Origin: Bdellovibrionales bacterium RIFOXYD12_FULL_39_22
GTDB taxonomy: Bacteria; Bdellovibrionota; Bacteriovoracia; Bacteriovoracales; Bacteriovoracaceae
Assembly (NCBI GenBank): GCA_001770205.1
Contig: MEQL01000027.1
Location: forward strand, 51,616-115,615
Length of the DNA: 64,000 bases
Reading direction: 5' to 3'
Shown: in pieces, positions 37,705 to 45,806 of the stretch
How positions within the stretch are numbered: the first letter of the stretch is position 1
Layout of the letters: the number at the start of each line of letters is the position of its first letter
Made by a program: the position numbers and the translations under genes
Notes under the pieces: model-generated
The model's input: only the letters and a program-made list of their open reading frames with translations
What the model was told of the DNA's origin: nothing
Database searches by the model: none

Positions 37705-38700
37705 ATGATGGCCGAGGCCAATGTTAAATATGCCGCAGTTCCTATTGCTAAAATTGAACCAGATATCGCTCTTTGTTCGGATGTCTATGTATTGGTGAAT
37801 GACAAATACATTAAATTCAAAGAAAGAAATGATATTATTCCTGGTGAGAAGTATAATTTTTTTCTTTCAAAAAACATTAAACAGCTCTATGTAGAAATTG
37901 GCCAGCTACAAGATTTTATGAATTGGCTAAAATCTAAGCAAAGTGAAAAAATCGATGCCATTGTTCAGGAAGTGGGAGAGGAGTATCGTCCACAGGTGGC
38001 AAAAAGAGAAGAGTTAAAAGAGAAAATTTTCGAGACATTTGCCAATGAAGAAGTTTCATCAGAGACAGTAACTTTGGTTCAGGGAATGGTAGAAAATATT
38101 GTAGGAGAAGTTTCAAAAAAGCAAATTCCGGCGCATGTTTTGGCCAAATTGGTTGCTCAGAACTCTACGATAGCTGATCATTCGGTTAATGTGGCCAATT
38201 TGGCAGTATTTTTTTCGATGGTTTTAGGCCATGGCCATCAATTTGTACTGGAAAATATTTATATGGGGGCATTGTTTCATGACTATGCTAAGGCAAAAAT
38301 TCCCGAAGCGTTATTGATTGCGCCAACTTCTCCAAAATATACCCATGCTATTCAGGAGCATCCAGAAAAAGGACGCGCTTTAATTTCGCAATTAGATAAA
38401 ATTCCAGAACAGGTTTTAACTATCGTTGAGCAGCATCACGAACAATATAGCGGAAAAGGTTATCCGAAAGGATTGGCAGAAGATAAAATATATGAATCTG
38501 CCTTAATCGTTTCTATGGCAAATGTTTATGATAATACTTTGACGCTCAATAAGGGCAAAGCTTACGAGGATCGTCATAAAATTGCCTGGAAAGTTTTAGA
38601 ATATGATAATGGGAAACAATTTAATCCGAAGCACATTCCACGCATAATTGATGCCGTAAAACTGGCCTTCGGCAATTTCACTAGACAGCGGAAGGCGTAA
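37705..38700 (+). CDS. Degenerate HD-GYP domain protein
   Basis: A 331-residue protein. Residues about 1-90 form an N-terminal domain (PIAKIEPDIALCSDVYVLVN, FKERNDIIPG) of the kind often found before HD-GYP domains; the HD-GYP part covers about 150-330. His-Asp is kept in FHDYAKAKIPEALL, but the signature HHExxDGxGYP reads HHEQYSGKGYP, so the Asp before Gly is Ser, and the usual VADxFDA is SMANVYDNT. Metal binding may persist while activity or specificity is altered. GGGGGAT before ATG 37705 is a strong SD; a GTG at 37690 inside the previous gene is unlikely. Cotranscribed with the receiver protein. Confidence 0.85.
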   Translation: MMAEANVKYAAVPIAKIEPDIALCSDVYVLVNDKYIKFKERNDIIPGEKYNFFLSKNIKQLYVEIGQLQDFMNWLKSKQSEKIDAIVQEVGEEYRPQVAKREELKEKIFETFANEEVSSETVTLVQGMVENIVGEVSKKQIPAHVLAKLVAQNSTIADHSVNVANLAVFFSMVLGHGHQFVLENIYMGALFHDYAKAKIPEALLIAPTSPKYTHAIQEHPEKGRALISQLDKIPEQVLTIVEQHHEQYSGKGYPKGLAEDKIYESALIVSMANVYDNTLTLNKGKAYEDRHKIAWKVLEYDNGKQFNPKHIPRIIDAVKLAFGNFTRQRKA

Positions 38701-38732
38701 ATGCCTCTCTCTTTTCTACGGGAGAGAAGGAG

Positions 38733-41255
38733 ATGATGGATAAATTATCCGGTATTGTTAAACGCATAACATTTCATAGTCCAGAGAGTGGCTGGTCTGT
38801 TTTAAAAGTTGATGTCTATGGGGTACATGAAGAAGTGGCGGTGACTGTTTATCAATGTCAGGTTTTTGCTGGTGCCACAATGGATTTTGAAGGGGAGTGG
38901 ACGGTCCATCCCAAATTTGGTCGCCAGTTTCGTGCTACAAAAGTTACAGAAAAAAAACCGGCCTCTATTGCTGCCTTAGAGAAATATTTAGGATCTGGAT
39001 TGATTTTTGGTGTTGGCCCAGTTACTGCCAAGCGAATTGTAAAATATTTTGGAGTGAATGCGCTTGATGTTTTTGAAAATAAAATAGAACGCTTAATGGA
39101 AGTTGAAGGGATTGCCGAGAAAAAACTAAAGATGATTTCTGAGGCCTGGCAAGAGCATCGTTCTATCAGCAAAGTAATGCTGTTTTTACAAGGCCATGGC
39201 ATTAGTACTTTGTTTGCGGTTAAAATTTTCAAACAATATGGAAATGATGCAATAACAACGGTTATGGATAATCCTTATCAGTTGGCCAATGATATTTTTG
39301 GGATTGGTTTTTTTTCTGCAGACAAAATTGCCAATAGTTTGGGAATCGTAGGTGATAATCCTAAGCGAGTGCGAGCGGGAATATTACATGTTTTGGCCAG
39401 TAGCAGAGAAGCTGGACATTGCTACTTAATTGAATCGCAAATAATAAATGGAGTGGAGGAGTTGTTGGTTATTTCAGTTCCAGACTTAGTGCGGTCAATT
39501 TTAAAAGAGCTTGAATGTGAAGAGAGCATAAAAGTCAGAATGTTTGCTGGGCAGAAGTGTTATTACTCCAAGCGGATTTTCTATGATGAAGATTTCGTGG
39601 CAAAAAAAGTAAAGAAATTAGTAAGTAGTAGCGTCTCCGTTGATAGTACCCGAGTTACTAATTGGGTAACTAATTACTGCGCTAAAAATCAATTGACGCT
39701 AAGTGAGGAACAAAAAAAAGCAGTAATTGAGATTACCCAGAATAAGTTTTCCATTTTGACAGGAGGGCCGGGTTGTGGAAAGACCACGGCCACTAAAACT
39801 TTAGTGGCACTACTTTTGGCCATGAGAAAGCGTGTTTTATTGGCCGCCCCAACGGGGAGAGCGGCACAGCGAATGGGAGAGGTTATTGGAATGGGAGTGG
39901 AGGCCAAGACTATTCATCGCTTATTAGTTTTTGACCCAAAATCATTCGGTGGATTTAAAAAAAATGAGAAAGAGCCTTTGGAGGCAGATTTTATAATTAT
40001 CGATGAGTGTTCCATGTTAGACATTATGCTGTCTGCTTCTTTATTGCGAGCAGTACCAGTGCATGCGCAACTACTTTTTATTGGAGATCCAGATCAGCTA
40101 CCTTCTGTAGGAGCAGGCAATGTACTGAAAGATTTGATTTCGGCCCAAACAATTCCGGTGATGCGATTAACACAAGTCTTTAGGCAGGCGGCCGCTTCAA
40201 AAATTATAACTTATGCTCATCAGATTAATCGGGGAGAAATTCCCAAGGTTGATTCGCCATTACACAATTCTCAGTTGTGGAAAACGGGAATTGATTGCAT
40301 GTTTATAGATTCTGATGAATTAACACAAGAACAGATCAGCTTTGTATCTAAAAGCAAACGCTTTATCGAATCACTGGAATATGATGAACGAGAGCATACC
40401 ATCGAACAAAAAAATAAAATTCACAAGATCGATCTAGATGACGAAGGGCGAATTTATTTTGACAATATTTCTGAGGATAAGACAGATGCTGACAATTTAC
40501 AGCTCCATTTTGTAATTCCCCAGAAGTTTAATCATGTGGATCTTGCAAAAATAAAAGAGAGTAGATCAGAGGTAGCAGACCTAAAAGCGGTTTTAAAAAA
40601 AATTCATCCGTGGTCATCAGTACATTTTGGGATGAATGCCACCGCAATGCTTTTAAAAATATATAAAGACTCTGTTCCCAAATATTTAGGAAAAGAACGA
40701 GAGATTCAGATTCTTACTCCGATGACCAAAGGTTCTCTGGGAACGGCAAATTTGAATAGATTGCTGCAAGAGGAGAGTAATCCCGCAGCGGCAGATAAAA
40801 AGCAGATGAAACTAGGAGATAGAATTTTTAGAATAGGTGATCGAGTAATTCAGAAGCGCAATAATTATGATCTTGAAGTATTTAATGGAGATATTGGGAA
40901 AATAATTGATCTTGATTTAGAAAGGATGCAGTGTCATGTTCGTTTTGGAGTGAAAAAAGATATTCGTGATGTAATTTATTCCAAAGAAAATTTAATAGAA
41001 TTAGATTTGGCCTATGCTATTACCATTCATAAATCCCAAGGAAGTGAGTTTGATGTTGCAATTATTCCGCTAATGACACAACACTTTAAGATGCTTCATC
41101 GTAATTTGATTTATACAGGACTTACCCGCGCAAAAAAAATGGCCATTTTTATTGGTTCACGCCGGGCGCTATCCATGGCGGTACGCAATCAGGATTCGGC
41201 CACCAGACAGACGGGATTGCGAGAGATTCTATTAGATCATTCAATCACAATGTAG
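38733..41255 (+). CDS. recD2: RecD2-type SF1 DNA helicase with an extra insertion
   Basis: 5'-3' DNA helicase of the RecD2 type, linked to repair and recombination outside RecBCD. The 840-residue product has an N-terminal OB-like domain, helix-hairpin-helix segments (GSGLIFGVGPVTAKRI), Walker A GGPGCGKTT near residue 345, IIDECSMLD near 423, GDPDQLPSVGAG, ILTPMTKGSLG near 659, and YAITIHKSQGSEFD. Between about residues 522 and 655 there is a charged stretch (YDEREHTIEQKNKIHKIDLD) roughly 80-100 residues longer than in common RecD2 proteins (about 720-740 in total). Two adjacent ATGs follow GAGAAGGAG. Its end overlaps the convergent LhgO-like gene by 19 bases. Confidence 0.92.
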   Translation: MMDKLSGIVKRITFHSPESGWSVLKVDVYGVHEEVAVTVYQCQVFAGATMDFEGEWTVHPKFGRQFRATKVTEKKPASIAALEKYLGSGLIFGVGPVTAKRIVKYFGVNALDVFENKIERLMEVEGIAEKKLKMISEAWQEHRSISKVMLFLQGHGISTLFAVKIFKQYGNDAITTVMDNPYQLANDIFGIGFFSADKIANSLGIVGDNPKRVRAGILHVLASSREAGHCYLIESQIINGVEELLVISVPDLVRSILKELECEESIKVRMFAGQKCYYSKRIFYDEDFVAKKVKKLVSSSVSVDSTRVTNWVTNYCAKNQLTLSEEQKKAVIEITQNKFSILTGGPGCGKTTATKTLVALLLAMRKRVLLAAPTGRAAQRMGEVIGMGVEAKTIHRLLVFDPKSFGGFKKNEKEPLEADFIIIDECSMLDIMLSASLLRAVPVHAQLLFIGDPDQLPSVGAGNVLKDLISAQTIPVMRLTQVFRQAAASKIITYAHQINRGEIPKVDSPLHNSQLWKTGIDCMFIDSDELTQEQISFVSKSKRFIESLEYDEREHTIEQKNKIHKIDLDDEGRIYFDNISEDKTDADNLQLHFVIPQKFNHVDLAKIKESRSEVADLKAVLKKIHPWSSVHFGMNATAMLLKIYKDSVPKYLGKEREIQILTPMTKGSLGTANLNRLLQEESNPAAADKKQMKLGDRIFRIGDRVIQKRNNYDLEVFNGDIGKIIDLDLERMQCHVRFGVKKDIRDVIYSKENLIELDLAYAITIHKSQGSEFDVAIIPLMTQHFKMLHRNLIYTGLTRAKKMAIFIGSRRALSMAVRNQDSATRQTGLREILLDHSITM

Positions 41256-42454
41256 TTATCTACTACCCAGCGAGAGAAGGCAAAACTACAAGTAAATGCT
41301 GGAGATACGGCATTTAAAATATGCACAGAAGTTGCGTCAGATTCCACGACAAAATCTTGCACCAGTTCCCGTGTACGGGTATCCATTAATTGGGCACGAA
41401 TACCTGGTGTGCTCCAATGATCAAATCCGCGGCCATCGATTTTATGAACTAGTTTTTTTGCCAAGCTAATAAAGTAAAAGCGATTATATTTTTTTACTTC
41501 TTCAAAAACTAGAGAGCGAAAGTTAAAAGAGTTAAAGATAAAGAGGAGGATTTCATTTAAGAGGATGACACGCAATTCTTTAAAATTAAAATTTTTAAAT
41601 CCCTGATAATTTTCACGCCAAAAGGCCGGAATGGCCGTAGGGCCAATTTTTATCGTCTTGTCAGCGGTTATAGTATAGTGCACTCCTAAAAATGGATTTT
41701 TTAAATTGGGCACGGGATAAATATTCATTTTAATCGGCATGTCACTTTTGGAATACTTAAGGTAAATGCCCTTGAAGGGAATAATGGTGTAGTGCTGAGA
41801 GTGTCCAAAGTCAGCTGCCACTTTATCAGCATAAAGTCCTGCGCAATTTATTATTTTCTTGGAACAAAAGGATAGATTTTTATTGGTGATAATAACATTG
41901 TCTTCATTCTGCCTTTTGAAATAGGCATTATTAAAGAAAAAATTAACACCCTTGCTGAGTAAATCGCGTTTGATTGCCTGGCAAATTTCGATAGGATCAA
42001 TCGAGGCAGTGGTTGGTGAGAATAGTGCATGCTGGTAGGTTTTGGCATTTGGCTCTATTTTTTTTAATTGAACATCATCGATAAGTGTTACTTCTATTTG
42101 ATTGGCCTTGCCTCTTTTCTCTAATTCTAAAAGTGCTTTGTGATCTTTTTTATTTTTTGCAACAACTACTTTGCCACACTTATTTATTTTAAGATTATGT
42201 TTGGCGCAATACTCCTGCATTAATCTGTTTCCATCCTTGGTAAATTTTGCCTTGAGAGAGTGTTCCGAATAATAAAACCCGGAATGAAGAACGCCGCTAT
42301 TTCTTCCGCTACTGTGTTGGGCAACATCATCTTCTTTTTCAATTATGTTTATAGAGGCAGTAGGAATTTTTTCCTTAAGGGCATAGGCAATAGTTAGGCC
42401 TATTATGCCAGATCCAATAATTAAATAATCAGAATAATAGTTATAATTGGCCAT
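41237..42454 (-). CDS. lhgO: L-2-hydroxyglutarate oxidase/dehydrogenase-like FAD protein
   Basis: FAD-dependent oxidation of L-2-hydroxyglutarate to 2-oxoglutarate is the known role of this family (DAO superfamily). In the 405-residue product: DYLIIGSGIIGLTIAYAL is the FAD-binding motif, then SSGRNSGVLHSGFYY, SIDPIEICQAI, NCAGLYADKVA, IIPFKGIYLKY and LGVHYTITADKTIKIGPTAI. Length fits the family. Oxidation would feed electrons to the membrane. No SD stands out at the start. Transcribed alone; convergent overlap with recD2. Confidence 0.85.
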   Translation of the reverse strand: MANYNYYSDYLIIGSGIIGLTIAYALKEKIPTASINIIEKEDDVAQHSSGRNSGVLHSGFYYSEHSLKAKFTKDGNRLMQEYCAKHNLKINKCGKVVVAKNKKDHKALLELEKRGKANQIEVTLIDDVQLKKIEPNAKTYQHALFSPTTASIDPIEICQAIKRDLLSKGVNFFFNNAYFKRQNEDNVIITNKNLSFCSKKIINCAGLYADKVAADFGHSQHYTIIPFKGIYLKYSKSDMPIKMNIYPVPNLKNPFLGVHYTITADKTIKIGPTAIPAFWRENYQGFKNFNFKELRVILLNEILLFIFNSFNFRSLVFEEVKKYNRFYFISLAKKLVHKIDGRGFDHWSTPGIRAQLMDTRTRELVQDFVVESDATSVHILNAVSPAFTCSFAFSRWVVDNYIVIE

Positions 42455-42562
42455 AATATTCCAACCTAATACCTTTGTGGATATTTAAACATTACGCTGC
42501 TAAAAGGATATACAATTAGCGCTTAAAGACAACTTCTAAAAAACTGACATTTATGCTCCACT

Positions 42563-42697
42563 ATGCGCGAGTGGATAGATGAAGAATTTATGCCTATTGA
42601 GTGTCGCGTTAGATCATTTTATAATAAATCTCAAGTCGGTCAGTTGCCGTTATATGAAAGGTGGAAGGAATGGAAAATACTTTTGATCAAATTTTGA
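42563..42697 (+). CDS. Possible 44-codon small ORF upstream of the 42670 gene
   Basis: An ATG at 42563 opens a 44-residue frame beginning MREWIDEEFMPIECR and ending in KILLIKF, overlapping the next gene in another frame. The residues look protein-like (many Arg, Tyr, Trp), but there is no SD and no family match. It could be a leader peptide or the decayed end of a gene. Confidence 0.25.
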   Translation: MREWIDEEFMPIECRVRSFYNKSQVGQLPLYERWKEWKILLIKF

Positions 42698-43077
42698 AAC
42701 TCTCGACAACAACTTTTCAAAATTACGAACATGAAATTATTCACCCTGGGCGGCCAACCGTTTGGCATTTTATGGCCATTAATAAAAGAAGTAGAAAAAA
42801 TTATTTGGTATATTGCGTAACTGCCATAAAGAAAGTTGCTCCATTAATCGATATGGCGCTAGAGCAAAAAGACAAACATAGTCGGTTAGTCGTGGTCTGC
42901 AAATCCTGCGAGCAAGAAGATTTGCAGGTGGCCAAAGAAAAAAATTACTGCCTTGTTACCTCTCAAACTTTGGATGATTATAATTACGATATGACGGTAG
43001 CTAAGTTGGCAACCGGAAAAGTTTCTACAAGCGATCTGGGAATTGTGGATTTTGGTCGAGTTATCACTAAGCAGTAG
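42670..43077 (+). CDS. Hypothetical protein
   Basis: A 135-residue soluble protein without signal peptide or membrane helix; I do not recognise it. It has alternating strands and helices (TVWHFMAINKRSRKNYLVYCV, SRLVVVCKSC, NYCLVTSQTLDDYNYD), giving an alpha/beta look. GGTGGAAGG precedes the ATG at 42670; a GTG at 42661 would overlap that SD. It is convergent with the HAD phosphatase gene with a gap of 17 bases. Nothing in the context points to its function. Confidence 0.7.
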   Translation: MENTFDQILKLSTTTFQNYEHEIIHPGRPTVWHFMAINKRSRKNYLVYCVTAIKKVAPLIDMALEQKDKHSRLVVVCKSCEQEDLQVAKEKNYCLVTSQTLDDYNYDMTVAKLATGKVSTSDLGIVDFGRVITKQ

Positions 43078-43094
43078 TTCAGCAGAGAAGAAAT

Positions 43095-43898
43095 TTATTT
43101 TATCGAGCAAAGTTTTTTAGAAAATTCAATAAATCCACCGCCGCTTTTTTTATCCGTAATCCAAGTTGGTTTGGCCACAAGTGTATCAATAAATTTTTTA
43201 ATATTGGCAACGGCAACGCTATAGTCAAAGGCCTCAAAAAGAGGGGCGTCATTAGGAGAATCTCCAATGAAAATAAACTCACTCCATTTGAATCTATCTT
43301 TTAAAATGCTGGAAGCATATTCACTTGCAAGCCACGTGCGGAGACCTAATGCCTTGTCATAATCTCCAAACCAAGTATTGACATGTATGCTGGAGAGTTT
43401 TGCATGAGCACCTTCTTGCGCGCAAAAATCCATTAACGCTTTAATATCATTTTCACCCCAAGGTGGAACATCTTCGCAAATGTCAATTGCGAGATCATAT
43501 TCTCTATACTTTTGATCAGAAGCAAATTGAACATGTGGAAATTTTTTTTTAATTTTCTCTCCCAATTGGGCCAGACGGGGTTGTGCATTGGCCAAAAAAA
43601 GATGGCCCAAAGTATCAAAGCGGCAACGGCGGCCGTTCATCATGAAAAAAGTAAAGGCCCCATTTTCTCCTACCACGGCGTCAACTGGCCAGAAACGGGC
43701 AATATGATCACACCAAGAAGCGGGCCTTCCAGTAAGCGGGATTAAATAGTATCCATGTTTTTTTAGATCCCACATGGCCTTAAATGCTGGAGCAGTTAGC
43801 TTGCCTTCAGTTGTTACTGTATCATCAATATCAAAACAGACGATTTTAATATTGTTCAAAGTTTTTATCGGGGCCTTACTCCATAGCATAACCATCAT
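43095..43898 (-). CDS. HAD-superfamily hydrolase, class IIB (Cof-like or sugar phosphatase)
   Basis: A 267-residue phosphatase. Motif I is FDIDDTVT near residue 22, motif II sits in LIPLTGRPASW, and motif IV in FIFIGDSPNDAPLF near 222. The cap between about 90 and 195 is of the C2B type found in sugar phosphatases and Cof proteins. The early IDDTVTTEG wording is usual. Substrate cannot be deduced. GGAG stands four bases before the first of two adjacent ATGs. It follows the [Fe-S] protein gene by 45 bases and may belong to the same transcript. Confidence 0.88.
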   Translation of the reverse strand: MMVMLWSKAPIKTLNNIKIVCFDIDDTVTTEGKLTAPAFKAMWDLKKHGYYLIPLTGRPASWCDHIARFWPVDAVVGENGAFTFFMMNGRRCRFDTLGHLFLANAQPRLAQLGEKIKKKFPHVQFASDQKYREYDLAIDICEDVPPWGENDIKALMDFCAQEGAHAKLSSIHVNTWFGDYDKALGLRTWLASEYASSILKDRFKWSEFIFIGDSPNDAPLFEAFDYSVAVANIKKFIDTLVAKPTWITDKKSGGGFIEFSKKLCSIK

Positions 43899-43943
43899 TA
43901 TTCTCCAGTCATTTTATTATGGAGCAATCTTAGCATTTAGAAT

Positions 43944-44786
43944 TCAGAATGTATTTATTTGAAGTAAATTTCCTTGCAATTGCATGATGTGTTCCTCCAC
44001 TATTGTCAAGGTTCCACTTCTGGCCTTTGCTTCCTTAACCAACATGGAAAGTCCGCGACAGCATGGTACCTCCATAATGACTACGATGACTTTCGGGATT
44101 TGATTTGCCTTAAAAATTTCGCTTAATTTTTCAATATAGGAGGAGGTATCGTCTAATTTGGGACACGCCACCACTACCGAGCGGCCGCGTAAATAGCGCC
44201 AATGAATGTCCGCAGATGCCACGGGAGAACAAGTGCTAAGTACCACTAATTCTTTTTCGTTAAAATACGGGGCATGGGGTGATACTAGATGCAATTGAAC
44301 TGGCCATTGTTGCAGCTCAGAGGGGATAGCACTCATTCCAATAGTTGAACTATTAGAGATGGAGGAGGACCTTTTTTTCTCGCTAGCTAAATCTCGGGCC
44401 TTGCTTCCAGGACAACCTCCTCCTCCGTGATGATGGTGGCCATCTGCGAGTGCGCTAGCTTGTTTATGTTCGATGCCGTGTGAACGATGAATCCCATTAT
44501 GTTTTGCTTGTGCTGACTCCATTTTTTTTACGGCCTCGGCACCTTGAGTTTTTAGTAGGTTTTGTTTGGTGGCCTCTTCATCAAACGCTACACTATCTCT
44601 TTCTTCTATAATCAATGCTCCCGTGGGACAAGCACCAACACAATCTCCAAAACCATCGCAAAAATCCTCTCGGACTAATTTTGCCTTACCATTTACAATT
44701 TGTAATGCTCCCTCAGAGCAGCCAATGACGCAGTCTCCACAACCGTTGCATAAATCTTCGTTGATAGTTATAATTTTTCTTTTCAT
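43944..44786 (-). CDS. Ferredoxin-like [4Fe-4S] protein with nitrosative/anaerobic-type context
   Basis: A 280-residue protein with two clusters: CNGCGDCVIGCSEGA (full CxxCxxCxxxC) and CDGFGDCVGACPTGA, in which the second Cys is Phe; in this family that position is commonly Leu. A His-rich linker with HHHHGGGGCPGS follows near residue 120, then a C-terminal alpha/beta domain with STCSPVASADIHWRYL, VACPKLDD and MEVPCCRGL. Proteins of this type often sit near FNR/DNR-type regulators and hybrid-cluster genes. An FNR-like palindrome lies 62 bases before the ATG, and the CRP/FNR-type regulator is the next gene upstream, so anaerobic or NO-responsive expression is inferred. Confidence 0.82.
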   Translation of the reverse strand: MKRKIITINEDLCNGCGDCVIGCSEGALQIVNGKAKLVREDFCDGFGDCVGACPTGALIIEERDSVAFDEEATKQNLLKTQGAEAVKKMESAQAKHNGIHRSHGIEHKQASALADGHHHHGGGGCPGSKARDLASEKKRSSSISNSSTIGMSAIPSELQQWPVQLHLVSPHAPYFNEKELVVLSTCSPVASADIHWRYLRGRSVVVACPKLDDTSSYIEKLSEIFKANQIPKVIVVIMEVPCCRGLSMLVKEAKARSGTLTIVEEHIMQLQGNLLQINTF

Positions 44787-44848
44787 CTGATTTCTTCCTC
44801 CAAGTTTATTAGCTCTAGAAACCTTATCTCACTTGTTGCCTTTTTAAA

Positions 44849-44862
44849 TTGATTTAAATCAA
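44849..44862 (-). promoter_or_regulatory. Perfect FNR/DNR-type operator upstream of the ferredoxin-like gene
   Basis: TTGATTTAAATCAA is a perfect 14-base dyad matching the TTGATnnnnATCAA consensus. It lies 62 bases upstream of the ATG at 44786. On the minus strand, ATAAGG/GATAAG about 30 bases beyond its centre would serve as -10 element, which gives the centre-to-start distance (about 41 bases) of a class II activator site. The regulator gene upstream has the E..SR recognition-helix residues expected for this site. Confidence 0.8.
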
Positions 44863-44930
44863 GAAATAGAAATAAAATTTAAAAATATTTTAGATAGACC
44901 ATATTTGTATCAAATAACGGATAGAATAAT

Positions 44931-45608
44931 TTACAGAAGTGTTTGAAATTTTTCCAAATCGCATATAGCAAAAACTCCTTCAGATTCTGTCAAATATCCT
45001 TTATTTTTTAATCCAGTTAGGGCACGAGACAGAGTTTCGGGAATGGTTCCTAGCAATGAGGCAAGTTCCTTTTTCGAAACGTTTAATTCGCAGTAATTAA
45101 TTGCTCCTTTCTTTTTGCTATTGCGAATAATATATTTTACCAGCCGTTGCTCTAAATCTTTCAGAGTAAAATCTTCAATCATGGAGACAAACATTCTCAG
45201 GCGTCGTGAGTAGGATCCCATAATTTTGAGGGCCACTTCCGGATTTTTCATAATAAGTGAAACAAATGCATCTTTAGGTATTTTGACAAGAGTGCAATTT
45301 TGCAGGGCGATGCCATTGGCCGGATATTTTTGTTTATCAAAAATGGCTCCCTCTGCAATGATATCTCCGGATTGATGGATGTGCAAAATTTGCTCGGAGC
45401 CTTCATCTGAAATTTTATAAATCTTAATCATGCCATTAATTAAGACAAAAAAGGCCAAGGCCTCCATGCCATCTGAAAAGAGCAGTTCTCCTCGAACAAT
45501 ATCCACCCGCAATGATTCTGCCGCAATCTGTTCAATGCTCGTACTGTCTAAATTTGAAAACAAAAACGTATTATGCAAAATATTTTGGAGGTTAAAGGTT
45601 TTTTCCAT
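44931..45608 (-). CDS. CRP/FNR-family transcriptional regulator (not FNR proper)
   Basis: A 225-residue regulator: cNMP-type beta barrel (VRGELLFSDGMEALAFFVLINGMIKI, DIIAEGAIF), a dimer helix, and a C-terminal winged helix SKKELASLLGTIPETLSRALTGLK. ETLSR matches the E..SR pattern that reads TTGAT half sites. The N-terminal cysteine cluster of FNR is absent; the only cysteines are around residues 95, 165 and 215, so the sensor mechanism may be DNR-like (heme/NO) or a small molecule. It likely controls the ferredoxin-like gene 144 bases downstream through the box at 44849. Confidence 0.9.
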   Translation of the reverse strand: MEKTFNLQNILHNTFLFSNLDSTSIEQIAAESLRVDIVRGELLFSDGMEALAFFVLINGMIKIYKISDEGSEQILHIHQSGDIIAEGAIFDKQKYPANGIALQNCTLVKIPKDAFVSLIMKNPEVALKIMGSYSRRLRMFVSMIEDFTLKDLEQRLVKYIIRNSKKKGAINYCELNVSKKELASLLGTIPETLSRALTGLKNKGYLTESEGVFAICDLEKFQTLL

Positions 45609-45806
45609 CGGCCTTCAAGTTATACTCACGATTAAGAGAATAGTCATCAATTTTATAAATAAGATATTAGAATTCGGCGTACTGAAACAACAGGCGTACT
45701 GAAAACTGTCAACTTATTAGACAGCAAAACAACCCTTCCATATAAGAATTTCAAACGACTTTTTTTGATAACCAAGTTTGCAGCACAATTGTTGTATAAT
45801 TGATAG

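Noticed and set aside
45676..45704. Direct repeat GGCGTACTGAAA (two copies) as an operator
   Set aside because: Two copies 17 bases apart without other support; left as an observation in the neighbouring gene entry.
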